Source: Gnetum montanum
Lineage: Eukaryota > Streptophyta > Gnetopsida > Gnetales > Gnetaceae
NCBI GenBank assembly: GCA_015680685.1
Contig: MNCI01020108.1
Span: forward strand, 152,292 to 175,211
Length of the DNA: 22,920 bases
Direction: 5' to 3'
The translations under genes were made by a program, and so were the position numbers. Below the pieces are notes generated by a model that saw only the letters and a list, made by a program, of their open reading frames with translations, had not been told where the DNA came from and searched no databases. Below, piece after piece: positions 10,451 through 19,690 of the stretch. Each line of letters opens with the position of its first letter. Position 1 is the stretch's first letter.

Positions 10451-12253
10451 TGCTATTGATCATGTTACGCATTGAGATGAAGTTTTTTCTCTATGTTGTT
10501 GAGTCATAAGGGATTGATTATTCAGATATTGAGACCATGACATCCATTCACCCATTCCATTGATAAGAGGTTCTTGCTTTGGTCATCATGGTAATCTTTT
10601 TCATCATATAACCTAATAATAAATCTATAATCATTGTTTGGATGGAAGAGTGAAGAACTAAGGCAGAATGTAAAGGGTATGACATCAAGGGAATTTGTGG
10701 ATTGTCTTTGGCTACTTCTGTATGTTCTATCATGTTGATGAGGTTGTAACCATATCCTTGTAGATCTAACAAAAATGGGAGTAAGAGCAACTTTAAATAG
10801 CATTGAATAAAATTTTGCGGGCCCCACTAGAAAGACATGTACCCATGCTTGAAGGTTGGAAACTTCTTAAAAATTCCAAAAATAATAATAATTATGCCAT
10901 AATAACACTCCTCCCTTAGACAAAACACCAAGTGATGTTACTCCTTGCAATTTTGATAGTCTTATAGTTGTCTGTCGATGAGATGAAACGATGTGGTTTC
11001 ACTAAAAGGTGGTCTAGACTTGGTTTGAGTATTGGAAAGAAAGGCACATGGTTATTTAACCATTAATAACACACAAAGTTTCATTATGACCATGGTATGA
11101 CACCTCATGTCCCAATTTCTGTGATCCCTTCTATGGTCCATCTCATCTTGTTGTCTGGATGCTCATAACTTGTCGTTTTGTGTAACATAGAGTCATTATC
11201 TAAATTTAGTGGTTTTAACATGTGTGTGTTTTTTTTCACAGGTATGCATGCATTCAACCCCTCTAGTGCCTATGGACATTATAGGTGTGGTTACACAAGG
11301 GCATCATAGGCTAGAGCCTATGGGGAGGACCCACTAGTGTAACTTTTGTGACTTGTGCTTGTTTATTGTGCACACACCATTTTTATCTTCCACAAACTCA
11401 AATTGTTTCATCCTCTTTTTTTTCTTCTTACAAATTAATCTGTCCCACAATTAAGCTTTCATCCTATTTTTCTTGCTTATTTTTGTACTTTTAACATTGA
11501 CGATTTCACCTTATCCTACTTTTAGTACCTCCAGTTAATTTTCCACTTACCCAAACTGCAAAATTTAACTTTCACCCTCCCAGACAACCCTAAAGCTTTA
11601 GTTTGCATATCCTTTGGCCCCATAAAAATCAAAATTTTTGGACCTCAACATTATGTACCCAACATCGGGTTTGCAAAAAATATATATAGTTGATCCTTGC
11701 ACAACATGAACTTCATTTCTCTCATTTGCTACTAGGGGAGTTGCTGAAATTTTTTCTCAAGACTTAGAGCTTTGCACCTCCATCTTCCACTTGTGATATC
11801 TAGCTTTTTAAAGCTTCGATCTTTGTGCTATTCACATTTATTTGAACCCGGAGTGTTCAACTTAGTCATGGGTGGGGGGAGGGTGGCACAATGGGTGCTT
11901 GTGTGTAAAGTTTGCGTTGATTTGCTATCACCCAGAAGGTATCATAAGGGTAAGGATGTTAACAAAACCTTAGGAATTATAATGCAAAATCACTAACAAT
12001 GATGCCAGATGTCCAATTTTTGTAACCCACGGGCCCATAACCATTATTTTAAACCACAAGTAATGAAAAAGGAACTAGTTATAATGGGTTGTAGAAGAGA
12101 TAGATATTTTTTGGGGGATTTTTCTTGAAAAATTTCCTAACCTTGCAATCATATGCATCATGAGCTCAATGAAGTAAGGTTATGAGTAAGGTATTAATTG
12201 ATTAATGATAATAAACATAACCTTGGTAACACTTGGTTGTTGCTTGATTGTAG
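10451..12253. other. Internal region with no recognisable coding sequence
   Basis: Both strands were read without finding a supportable gene. There is a G-rich purine tract at 11870-11886 (GGGTGGGGGGAGGGTGG) that looks like a polypurine tract but does not abut an LTR, and a TATATATAG near 11680. The interval takes the place where protease-RT-RNaseH-integrase would be expected. Confidence 0.45.
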
Positions 12254-13107
12254 ATGGCCCCAAAAAGAGTGCTCAAGGTAAACCCTCACGGAGAGCCACC
12301 AAATGTCCACGTGGTGGCCATGGTTAGCAAGGAGAACATGAGGAACATGCTGAATAGGAGGTCTAGTATTTGAGTATCCATCAAGAGGCCCCTATTATTG
12401 GGAAATTGGCCCAAGGAGAGGTAGAAGAAGTACCAACCCCCAAATAGGGACAATGTCTCACGTTGCCCCTCAACTGCCTTGCTGTTACCTTGAAGAAATC
12501 TACATTGGCTTTGTTCATTGTGGAAATGAATTTCAGTTTGTTTGTGGAGTTTGCTTCAAAAGTAGTGTGAACGTAGCTCAAAGCATTCCCATTGTGGCCT
12601 AACTTGTCCAACAATGGTGAATGGTACCTGGGCAAAGTCCATTAATTCTAGCATAATAAGGACAAAGGTACGACTATTAACATCTATGGGGTGAATGTCT
12701 CTTATGCAATTAAAGATATAGCTATAGCTCTCAACCTACCAAATGAAGGGGCCAAGGTTGCTCACTTGTCCACTAGATTTAACCTTGAAACAAAGAAATT
12801 ATGGTTGAGATAAGCATACAGTAAAGAGGACAAGTCATACCATGAAATGACTTTGGAAGAGAGAACCTACTTTAAGATTGGAACGTACCACCTGTTTCCT
12901 ACCAAAGGGCTCAATCAAATGTTGACTTATGCAGCTAGGGGAAGTGCCATTCTAATGGGAAAATTTGTAATCAACCTTTCCCAATATTACTTCACAGAAA
13001 TCCAATGGCAATTTGAAGAAACAAAGTCAGGGAGACCAACACTTCCATTTTCCTATCTGATCAGAAAGTTGTGCAAGCATGTTGGAATTTTGGGATATAC
13101 TAATTAA
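12254..13107 (+). pseudogene. Late ORF of Athila-like element, plant-transposon-protein-like, broken
   Basis: ATG at 12254 opens MAPKRVLKVNPHGEPPNVHV in one frame; a frame change near 12350 then leads to a second frame that stays readable to TAA 13105. That frame contains stops at 12355, 12364, 12445, 12568, 12574, 12643, 12649 and 12811 but no further shift. Readable blocks include EVEEVPTPK, FVEFASKVV, LKAFPLWPNLSNNGEWYLGK, NIYGVNVSYAIKDIAIALNL, RTYFKIGTYHLFPTKGLNQM, GSAILMGKFVINLSQYYF and GRPTLPFSYLIRKLCKHVGI. The spacing of R..Y..G..HLFPT, LTYA..G..I..GK.I and LPF..LI..LC...GI resembles the putative plant transposon protein family found in plant Ty3/gypsy elements. Its role is unknown. 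It sits directly before the right LTR, where Athila elements carry an extra (env-like) ORF; family assignment is from memory of the pattern only. Confidence 0.5.
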
Positions 13108-13967
13108 TGAAGTGTTCAGTTGATACATTGATTGGGCAACATTAATCGAGCCTTGCTGATGTGGCCATGTTGATGTGACCCTGTTAACGCATAGTCTATC
13201 TCTTGCTATAAATATGCATGCACCCGTAGCATTTATGGCCTCTTTTGGTGTAGTTGTAGTAAAACTCTTGTAGTTTGTTCTTGTAAGAGTTAGAATATTT
13301 TCCAAGTGCTTGCAGCAAGTGTGAGAAAGGTGTATGGCTCTTTATTTGAGTGCTAATGTACTTGAGCCCATTGGCGTGATTGGCAATAAAGACAAGCTTT
13401 TTGAGCATTCCTTGTAGCATTTGGATTTAATCACTTAAGCATTTTAATAGTTTCATTTTTTAGTGCTTTAATAATTTCAGAAGCTTTTACTGTTATCACT
13501 TTATTGTTATTTTCCTTTCATATTGGATGAGAACCATAGGCATGACCATCTCGAACATATATCAAACACTTGGTAACCCAGTGATGCTTAACGTCTGGTA
13601 ACCCAATAGTGGTTAGGGTATGCTTGGGATGTGCATGGAAGATGGGATCAATTGCTTATGCTAGGGAGAGTTCAACGATAGAGTAGAACAATTGTAATTT
13701 ACAGAACTTTCCATTTCCCACAATTAAAGAATTATACTTTTAAAGATAAAAGAGAAAACCAATAAAAATCATTTGCCTCAATCTCACTTAACCATCACCT
13801 TTGAATATCACTAGTGAGGTTGGGAAGACAACAACTGTTCTAACTAAGGTTTTGCTGGCTAAAGTTCGGTGTGTGTAAGTGCTTGCAGTTTGCGAAATTT
13901 TGATCGAGTTGCGTGTGAACGCCCATGATTAGTACGGTTGGGCGTAGGGGTACCTCGCCACTCATCA
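13108..13967 (+). repeat. Right LTR of Athila-like element
   Basis: The signals repeat those of the left LTR in the same order: TGAAGTGTTCAG start, TATAAATA at 13207-13214, ATGTACTTGAG, TGATTGGCAATAAAGA at 13377-13392 (AATAAA at 13385), and a GGGGTACCTCGCCACTCATCA end. Length (about 860) is close to the left LTR (about 888). By eye the two LTRs differ at many positions, so this is an old element or a join of two subfamily members. The start directly after the preceding ORF's TAA is inferred. Confidence 0.7.
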
Positions 13968-13968
13968 T

Positions 13969-13986
13969 TGGCATCATTGCCAAGGA
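13969..13986 (+). promoter_or_regulatory. Second primer-binding site, after the right LTR
   Basis: TGGCATCATTGCCAAGGA is placed one base after the right LTR's terminal CA, exactly as at 7790. Relative to the canonical TGGCGCCGTTGCCGGGGA all five differences are G-to-A or C-to-T. A primer-binding site should not follow a 3' LTR, so this LTR also served as a 5' LTR. Confidence 0.6.
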
Positions 13987-14336
13987 CTATTAGTATTACA
14001 TGTGCTATCTAGTCTTAGCAAGATCGTCATTCACTTCGTTGGAATGGACCCAGGATAGTGAAATCTACGCATGCTAGGCGGTGTAAGTAAAAGAATAAGG
14101 CACACCAGTTGAGTTGTTATTTAACCTCAAAAATGTCTTCTTCTCACAGGCAAGATAGATCCAATCCACTAGTGCCATAGGAGTGTTGGGTGGTATACGC
14201 ACATCCAGATGAGTATATCTCTAATTTCACCTTTATCCTACATCAAGATGAGCACCTGTGATGATGGGACATGGAGGGTAACATCATATTACCTCTTGAT
14301 CAATCGGTTCTTGGAATGCTACTTCAAAATATCACC
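13987..14336 (+). other. Start of a second internal region, interrupted by the Tat-like element
   Basis: The first bases (GTGCTATCTAGTCTTAGC near 14000) resemble those after the left primer-binding site (GTGCTAATTATCTAGATTAGC at about 7810), supporting homology of the leaders. A broken frame starts at ATG 14133 (MSSSHRQDRSNPLVP) with stops at 14178, 14253 and 14256, and reads WDMEGNIILPLDQSVLGMLL before similarity to host sequence ends near 14335. It does not match the gag of the first internal region by eye. Confidence 0.45.
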
Positions 14337-14508
14337 TGAAACATCGTTAAAAATCGCGAGTCGGCTTCAGGCAAAGATTCGCAATTCAGGCAAGGGTGCA
14401 TCTCAGCATTCCAGAGGGGAGAATAAGACAGAGCAACGCCAAGAGGCGCGTAGCATCAAGTCCGCAACTTCCTGTGCGGATTCCTAATCTTTCTATGCTT
14501 TTGACTGT

Positions 14509-14536
14509 TTACGCTATATCACGCGACATAGCGTAA
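14509..14536. repeat. TTACGCTAT inverted repeat in U3
   Basis: TTACGCTAT (14509-14517) and ATAGCGTAA (14528-14536) form a 9-bp perfect stem around a 10-base loop. It is the first of several palindromes built on the same TTACGC core; others are at 14662-14690, 14781-14817 and 15010-15047. Confidence 0.65.
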
Positions 14537-14836
14537 TGACACACAGCGTGATGGTGTTTCGACATAGTCCTGCATCAGAAGGATAGTTGCTTCAGCATAG
14601 GGAGAAGCTTAAGCAGCGTGATATGCGATCTCTTGTGTTAAGTCTTTTGTTCAAGGACAAGTTTACGCTCTATCACGCACGGCAGCGTAATGAGCGAAAC
14701 AAGCTCCAAAATAGTCGAAGGCAAAGTCCGGAGAAGCACAACGTTCGACACTTTTTCTCCCGGCGCATGAATAACTTGTCTTTACGCTTGTTACGCGGCG
14801 GTGCGTATCATTGCGTATTTCATCACTAAGGCCAGA

Positions 14837-14977
14837 CATTGTTTACGCTTCTTTACGCACAGCTGCGTAGTGAGCGTAAATTAGTCATTATTTACGCTTC
14901 GTTACGCGCAGCTGCGTAGTGAGCGTAAATTAGTCATTATCTACGCTTTGTTACACGCAGCTGCGTAGTGAGCGTAA
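14837..14977 (+). repeat. Three tandem 49-base units, each an imperfect palindrome
   Basis: Units lie at 14837-14885, 14886-14934 and 14935-14977 (last one partial). Each starts CATT, carries TTTACGCTT at the left, a central CAGCTGCGTAG, and TGAGCGTAA at the right, so outer arms (TTTACGCT/AGCGTAAA, for example 14842-14849 with 14873-14880) and an inner TACGC/GCGTA pair can fold or be bound as dyads. Units 1 and 2 differ at only a few positions and unit 3 at a few more. The position upstream of the TATA box suits an enhancer or protein-binding array; that role is inferred. Confidence 0.8.
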
Positions 14978-15097
14978 GACAATTTTGAGCATGTTGTTTT
15001 TATACTGGATTACGCTCATAGACGCAACACAACGCGAATGAGTGTAATACAACCTGAAAGCAATTGAAGCACGCTCAACGTGTACCTGCTCTTCACG

Positions 15098-15127
15098 CGC
15101 ACAACACGCAAACGAGCCTGTTGTGCG
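15098..15127. repeat. CGCACAACA inverted repeat in U3
   Basis: CGCACAACA (15098-15106) and TGTTGTGCG (15119-15127) form a perfect 9-bp stem with a 12-base loop, about 100 bases upstream of the TATA box. Confidence 0.6.
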
Positions 15128-15224
15128 TAGTCACAGTCTGACTTAAAATGATCAAGTCAATGGAACCCAAAATATCCGGGACCCACGTCATCAGGGTTGC
15201 GCCTTTCCACGGAGCGTCGCGGCC

Positions 15225-15232
15225 TATAAATA
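15225..15232 (+). promoter_or_regulatory. TATA box of Tat-like LTR
   Basis: TATAAATA in a GGCC-TATAAATA-CC context. Transcription would be expected about 30 bases downstream, near 15255-15260, marking the U3/R border. Confidence 0.6.
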
Positions 15233-15272
15233 CCTCAGTTGACAAAGATACAAGGGGGGCAAAAATTAGAGA

Positions 15273-15390
15273 AGCAGAGGCATTTTTCTAAACACCAGAG
15301 TATTTATCACTTTGAGTGGTAGAAAATCAAAAGGGCAAGAGCATTTTCTGAACAAGGAAACACTTATCACCTTGAGCAGAGAAACAAAGA
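15273..15390 (+). repeat. Imperfect direct duplication of about 60 bases just after the expected transcript start
   Basis: Copy 1 (15273-15332) and copy 2 (15333-15390) share in order AGAGCATTTTCT-like, AAACAC/AAACAC, TATCAC(T/C)TTGAG and GAAA.CAAA blocks. It is in the R/leader region, so both copies would be in the transcript. Confidence 0.55.
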
Positions 15391-16079
15391 GCAACCTTTT
15401 GACAATTGCCGACAGCATCATCTTTCAGCAAGAACAGAGCACAGTGCGCTTGAGCCTTAGCAACAAGAGAGAGCATTCCATTAGCGATCGCTGCCCTGTG
15501 CAGAATCTGCTCGAAGCAAAGAAGCAGAACATGGATTGTGAGATTGTCTCTCCCAGTTTGCAGGCCTTACTGGTCAGAAACAGTTGATCGGCAGACCTCA
15601 GAGCCTGACCATCCTCGCCTCCTAGCTTTGGGCCTACAAGGTAGATCAAACTTTTGTCTGGACAGTTTCCTTGTTTTTTTGTGCTCATTTTGTATCAAGT
15701 TATTGGGGGTCTCTTCCATTATAACGTGACATACGAATCATACATTCTTTCAAAAATCGGAACATAGATCTTTGAAAATCACGCGTTTCTCTCCTGATTA
15801 GCACCTCTTTGGCGTGTTTAACGTTATCATCGTAGCAATCCATCCACGTCGTTTTCCTCCCGTTTCACGATCCCTTGAATCAAATCGTAGCACGCAAAGA
15901 TCTGTAATCTTCATTTTTTTACTGACCCGTAAGTTCCTGTCTGATCGACAAGACCGTTCAGGGCGCCGCGGATTCACTTTTTCCAGCATAGCCCTCGCGC
16001 GGATCCGTGGTTAAAACTGTATACACGGAATCTCGGTCGGTATTTCCAGCTGCCAACGTTTTCTGTCGTTACAGTTTTC

Positions 16080-16097
16080 TGGCGCTAGAAGGAGGGC
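16080..16097 (+). promoter_or_regulatory. Putative primer-binding site of Tat-like element
   Basis: TGGCGCTAGAAGGAGGGC starts with the TGG expected of a site pairing with a tRNA 3' CCA, and lies between the CpG-rich LTR and the gag frame. The tRNA partner was not determined. Confidence 0.55.
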
Positions 16098-16318
16098 AGT
16101 TCAGGCTCCGATCCGAATATTTTGGGTAGCCCTGGTAGTGATCCATACCCTAAACCATAGACGTGATACCTCTAGGGAAGTCTACGGTCAATCGCGTGGT
16201 ATAGATCGGTCGCAAGGACGATTTCTTTGAAATCCTACAGGGTAGAAAGCCTTTTTGTGCTTTTGTTGCCAGCCATTTCTTAGATCCGATTACTAGTTAC
16301 CGCTCACTTCATTGATCA
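16098..16318 (+). other. Leader between primer-binding site and gag
   Basis: Non-coding leader of about 220 bases. No packaging signal or intron could be recognised by eye. Confidence 0.5.
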
Positions 16319-16563
16319 ATGGATTCCTTATACACAAACACAACTGCCCTGGTCNTCGAGCTGAACTTGAAGCGAAATGGAACTTTGAGGTGCTCCACTA
16401 GGGGGGCTATGAATTTAAGCCAACGGCTTATGACATCATTCCCCTGACCGAACACCAACACGAAATTATAACGCAGTTGGTCATGGCCAAAGTCCAGGCT
16501 TCACAAACTGTGGTGGAGCCCCAGCATAGGGAAGAGGAAGAGGACGAATTTGCGGCCCAGTTG

Positions 16564-16605
16564 GAGCATTCGTTCCATACCCTGGAACATTCGTTCCATA
16601 CTCTG
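16564..16605 (+). repeat. 21-base tandem duplication inside gag
   Basis: Two in-frame units, 16564-16584 and 16585-16605, both encode EHSFHTL and differ at two bases. It is an in-frame coding duplication. Confidence 0.85.
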
Positions 16606-17399
16606 AGCCCCCAAACGTATATAAATCCCGCATTTCCTTTCAATGGAGAAGCTGGACCTCTTGACCCAGCCATGACCGCGCAGATGTATTTCCCTGCCAT
16701 GCCCCAGGCAAATGCGCAACCGTCTGGGTTGCAAGCATAAATGCCCCTCAATAACGTGGGGGCGGGGCCGTTACCGCGGGTGCTTAGCATTCCGATGGTG
16801 GTCCCGGCAACCACCGTGCCCCATTTCATCCCTCAGGTACAAGCTTACACCGTACCAACAACTCGCCCAACGCAAATTTTTCACCCCCTGCCAACTTAAC
16901 AGATTGCTGCGGCTGTCCAGCCACAAGCATACGTGCAGCAGCCTGCAGCTGTTTCGTGGGCCAACCCTGCAATGCAACACAACCGGTCTGCGCTGTATGG
17001 TGCACAACCCTCTATTGCACCCGCAACACAGGTCCCACAGGGGATCCCGCAGTACGTCTATCCTCAGCCCACGCAGCACACGGTAGCTAATCCCTCTACA
17101 CAAGCCAGCGGGTGGTGGTCTTCGTAGGCTCCTTTACCTGCTAGGTACCCTGCCCCGCAAGCAGCTAGTCAACCCATCCCGTCATTTCCGTTTCCTCACG
17201 CCGCCCTCCTGGTCCAACCTCCTATGCCTTCTGCACAGGCACCTCCATCAATAGGCTTGGGTCAAGCCTTCCAGCTTATACAGACCCTCACTGAGGAGGT
17301 TAGACGCCTTAAAGCCGCTGGATCTGATACTATTCAGGACATGGATTTTTATCAGGATGATCCGATTAGTCCAGTGGTTCCCACACTGTCACTGCCGCC

Positions 17400-17870
17400 A
17401 GGGATGTCTCTCCCTCACTTCACCAAATACAATGGGGAAGGGGATCCCAATGCTCACCTGGTCACCTTTCGATCCGAATCCTTGTTGCTACAACAGTGGC
17501 CGCATACGATCATCAGAGTCTTTGCAATGTCACTGACAGGGAAAGCTTTGGACTGGTACCGAGCCCTCCCACACTCTTTCATCTCAACCTTGGAAGAGCT
17601 GCTGACCCAGTTTGTGACCCGCTTCAAATACAACCTGAAGTCGGAAGTCACGCTGGATCAGCTCATGGGGGTGAAACAAGATCCGCTCGAGCCCGTACAA
17701 AATTTTATATAGCGCTGGAATGCCACCTTGAACGAGATTCGCGAGCCGATTGCGGACTCACATATGCTGGCCATGTTCAAGGGAGCAGTCAATGACTTCA
17801 TCAAGTTAAAGCTGTATTACCTTTCCCTAAGTAATTTACATAAGGCCTTCGCACAAGTTAGAAGCATCCA
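17400..17870 (+). other. Retrotransposon gag (capsid) domain
   Basis: The domain starts at LPHFTKYNGEGDPNAHLVTF and continues through the conserved GKALDWYRALP and LLTQFVTRF blocks to RWNATLNEI (17713-17739) and DFIKLKLYYL. The stop at 17710 lies immediately before RWNATL. The order and spacing match the retrotransposon-gag family of Ty3/gypsy elements. Confidence 0.85.
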
Positions 17871-18312
17871 AGATGCTGCGGAGGCCAGCAAAGACCCGGC
17901 GTATGTCGCCTACAGGAATGCATACAACAAGGCCAAAGACAAGGGTAAGGCGACAACAACAACGGTAGCCGCGCTAACTGAAAACGCAAAGAACAAGAAC
18001 AAGAAGGCACCCACGGCAGCGCTTACCAAGGCCACGGCTAGTGCTGGCACCAGCCAAACCACAGCTGCCCTTGAAGGTCCCCCCCAGCCAAAGCTAAATT
18101 TTGAGCGTAAAGATCGTTCAAAATATGCGGCTTTACCTGTAAAGCATTCTGAACTGCTGAAACAATTGTTAGCGGCAGGGCACATTCAACCTAAGAAGGT
18201 GTCCGAGGAAGCTCTGAAGCGTCACAGGCGTCACTGTGAACTGCTGAAGGACCCTTCTTTAGCTCTGCCTAACGAACCGGCAGTCCCGAGATCTTTTAGG
18301 CTGGACCGTTTC

Positions 18313-18354
18313 TGTGACTACCACTAGATGTGTGGCCACGACACGGATTATTGC
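18313..18354 (+). other. Gag zinc knuckle of Tat type
   Basis: Cys 18313, His 18322, Gly-His 18334-18339 and Cys 18352 give a C-x2-H-x4-GH-x4-C arrangement followed by LKDDIQRMIDEGHLK. This C..H...GH.T..C..LK..I..LI..G.L pattern is a hallmark of Tat-related Gag. A stop at 18325 interrupts it. Confidence 0.75.
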
Positions 18355-19320
18355 TGGGCGTTGAAGGACGACATTCAACGCATGATCGACGAAGGTCATC
18401 TAAAATTAGACAACAGTAACCCTACGCGTCCGGAAAACCAAACACTGCATGTATATAAGGATCCGTTGAACGCAAACTATGATCCTTATACAATCACTGT
18501 GGTGAGTGCGGATGGTGAGCATAAGGGATCGCCAAAACAACCTTTTGTTTTGTGCGTCCCCGCCAGCTCACCAAGGGGGCCGACTACTTCAGCGGCAGCC
18601 AATGGGGTCTCCCGGCCACCTTTCATTATACGGGCACCTTTCCAAATACGCCCTCAGTCACGCGATAGTACTCAAGTCGCAGCTCCGTCCGCGCCCATGC
18701 CTAGAGCGCCCTTCATTATCAGGGCGCCAAAACCACGGCCTGCTCCTCTCACGCAGGGACAGACCTCTCGTCAAGATAACCAGCCATCGCCTCCCAAGCG
18801 AAAGAGGGGGAATACCACAGTTAACGCAACAAAAGACCACCTTACGCTCGGCTTCCCTAAGCCCAGGCCCCTGGCCTCTATGCCTTTGTCCATGCCTCAG
18901 AAGCAGGCAAAAAGTACAGAAACGCAGCCACCTCCTCTTGGCAGGAAAAAGAACAACCCTCCCACTGACATCGCTCCGCCTCGAGAGATCCGTCTTTTGG
19001 GCCGAATGGAAGAGGACAAGGGGGATAAACAACCCAGCCGAGAGAAGGATCTCCTTGGTGCATTCACGCAAGTCAAACAAGCTCTTAAGCAAAAGAACAC
19101 AACGCTGAGCTTGTATGACTTACTGATGACGTCTCGAGAACACCGTGAGGCTATGGTACGCATGCTGACATCCATATCGGTGGATGCCAACCTGCCGGCA
19201 GAAGAGGAAGTGATACACGCTATCATGTTTCCTTCCGAAGTCGAACAACCCAAGCCTACCTTGTTGACCTTCTTGGACGAGTCTGTCAAAGATGATCTGG
19301 AGAAAGATCAAGTAACGACT

Positions 19321-19690
19321 GAGCCTATGTTCATTACCATTCGGGTCGGCCAATACCGGATCCGAAGGGTACACGTGGATGATGGTGCAGCTGCTAACGT
19401 CGTTCCCTATTCCATTGTGGATAGGTTGGAATTGGTCGATCAGATCACTCCCACGACGACAGCTTACGTAAAATCGTTCAACGGAGCACGGGTTCAAGTC
19501 AAGGGGACGGTACGTGTTGAGTTTGTGGCAGGGGATCAATTCCCAACGGAAGCCACATTCTTAGTCGTCGAGGAGATGCCCGGCTTCAACTTAATCTTAG
19601 GGAGGTCATGGTTAGCCCAGCTGAGGGCGGTCTCGTCGCCGATACATCAAGAGATACACCTGCCCTACGCCGGAGGGGAGGTTATCATAC
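19321..19690 (+). other. Retropepsin-like aspartic protease domain
   Basis: The active-site block reads VDDGAAANVVPYSIVDRL (DDG at 19378-19386, where D-S/T-G is usual) and the second conserved block reads NLILGRSWL (19594-19614 for ILGRSWL). The DDG in place of DSG/DTG occurs in some plant Ty3 elements, so loss of activity is not certain. Confidence 0.8.

Larger units (their letters stand above)
14337..16073 (+). repeat. 5' LTR of Tat-like Ty3/gypsy element
   Basis: The 3' end is placed at the CA of CGTTACA (16073), six bases before the primer-binding site. The 5' end is set at TGAAACATCG (14337) because base composition changes there from AT-rich, CpG-poor decayed sequence to CpG-rich sequence; without the 3' LTR, which is outside the window, this cannot be verified. 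U3 contains a series of TTACGC/GCGTAA inverted repeats, three 49-base tandem units and a TATA box at 15225. The leader side contains a roughly 60-base duplication. At about 1.7 kb its length is reasonable for Tat elements. Short open frames inside it (for example 15312-15587) show no motif and are not called. Confidence 0.6.

Noticed and set aside
11870-11886. G-rich purine tract as a polypurine tract
   Set aside because: It is not adjacent to an LTR start; the right LTR begins about 1.2 kb further on and an ORF intervenes.
15312-16014. Several open frames of 60-90 codons inside the Tat-like LTR
   Set aside because: They overlap each other on both strands and lie in the R/U5 part of an LTR. 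CpG-rich sequence keeps stops rare. No motif.
18658-19289. Open frames on the minus strand under gag-protease
   Set aside because: They are shadows of the sense frame; the sense translation carries the zinc knuckle and protease.
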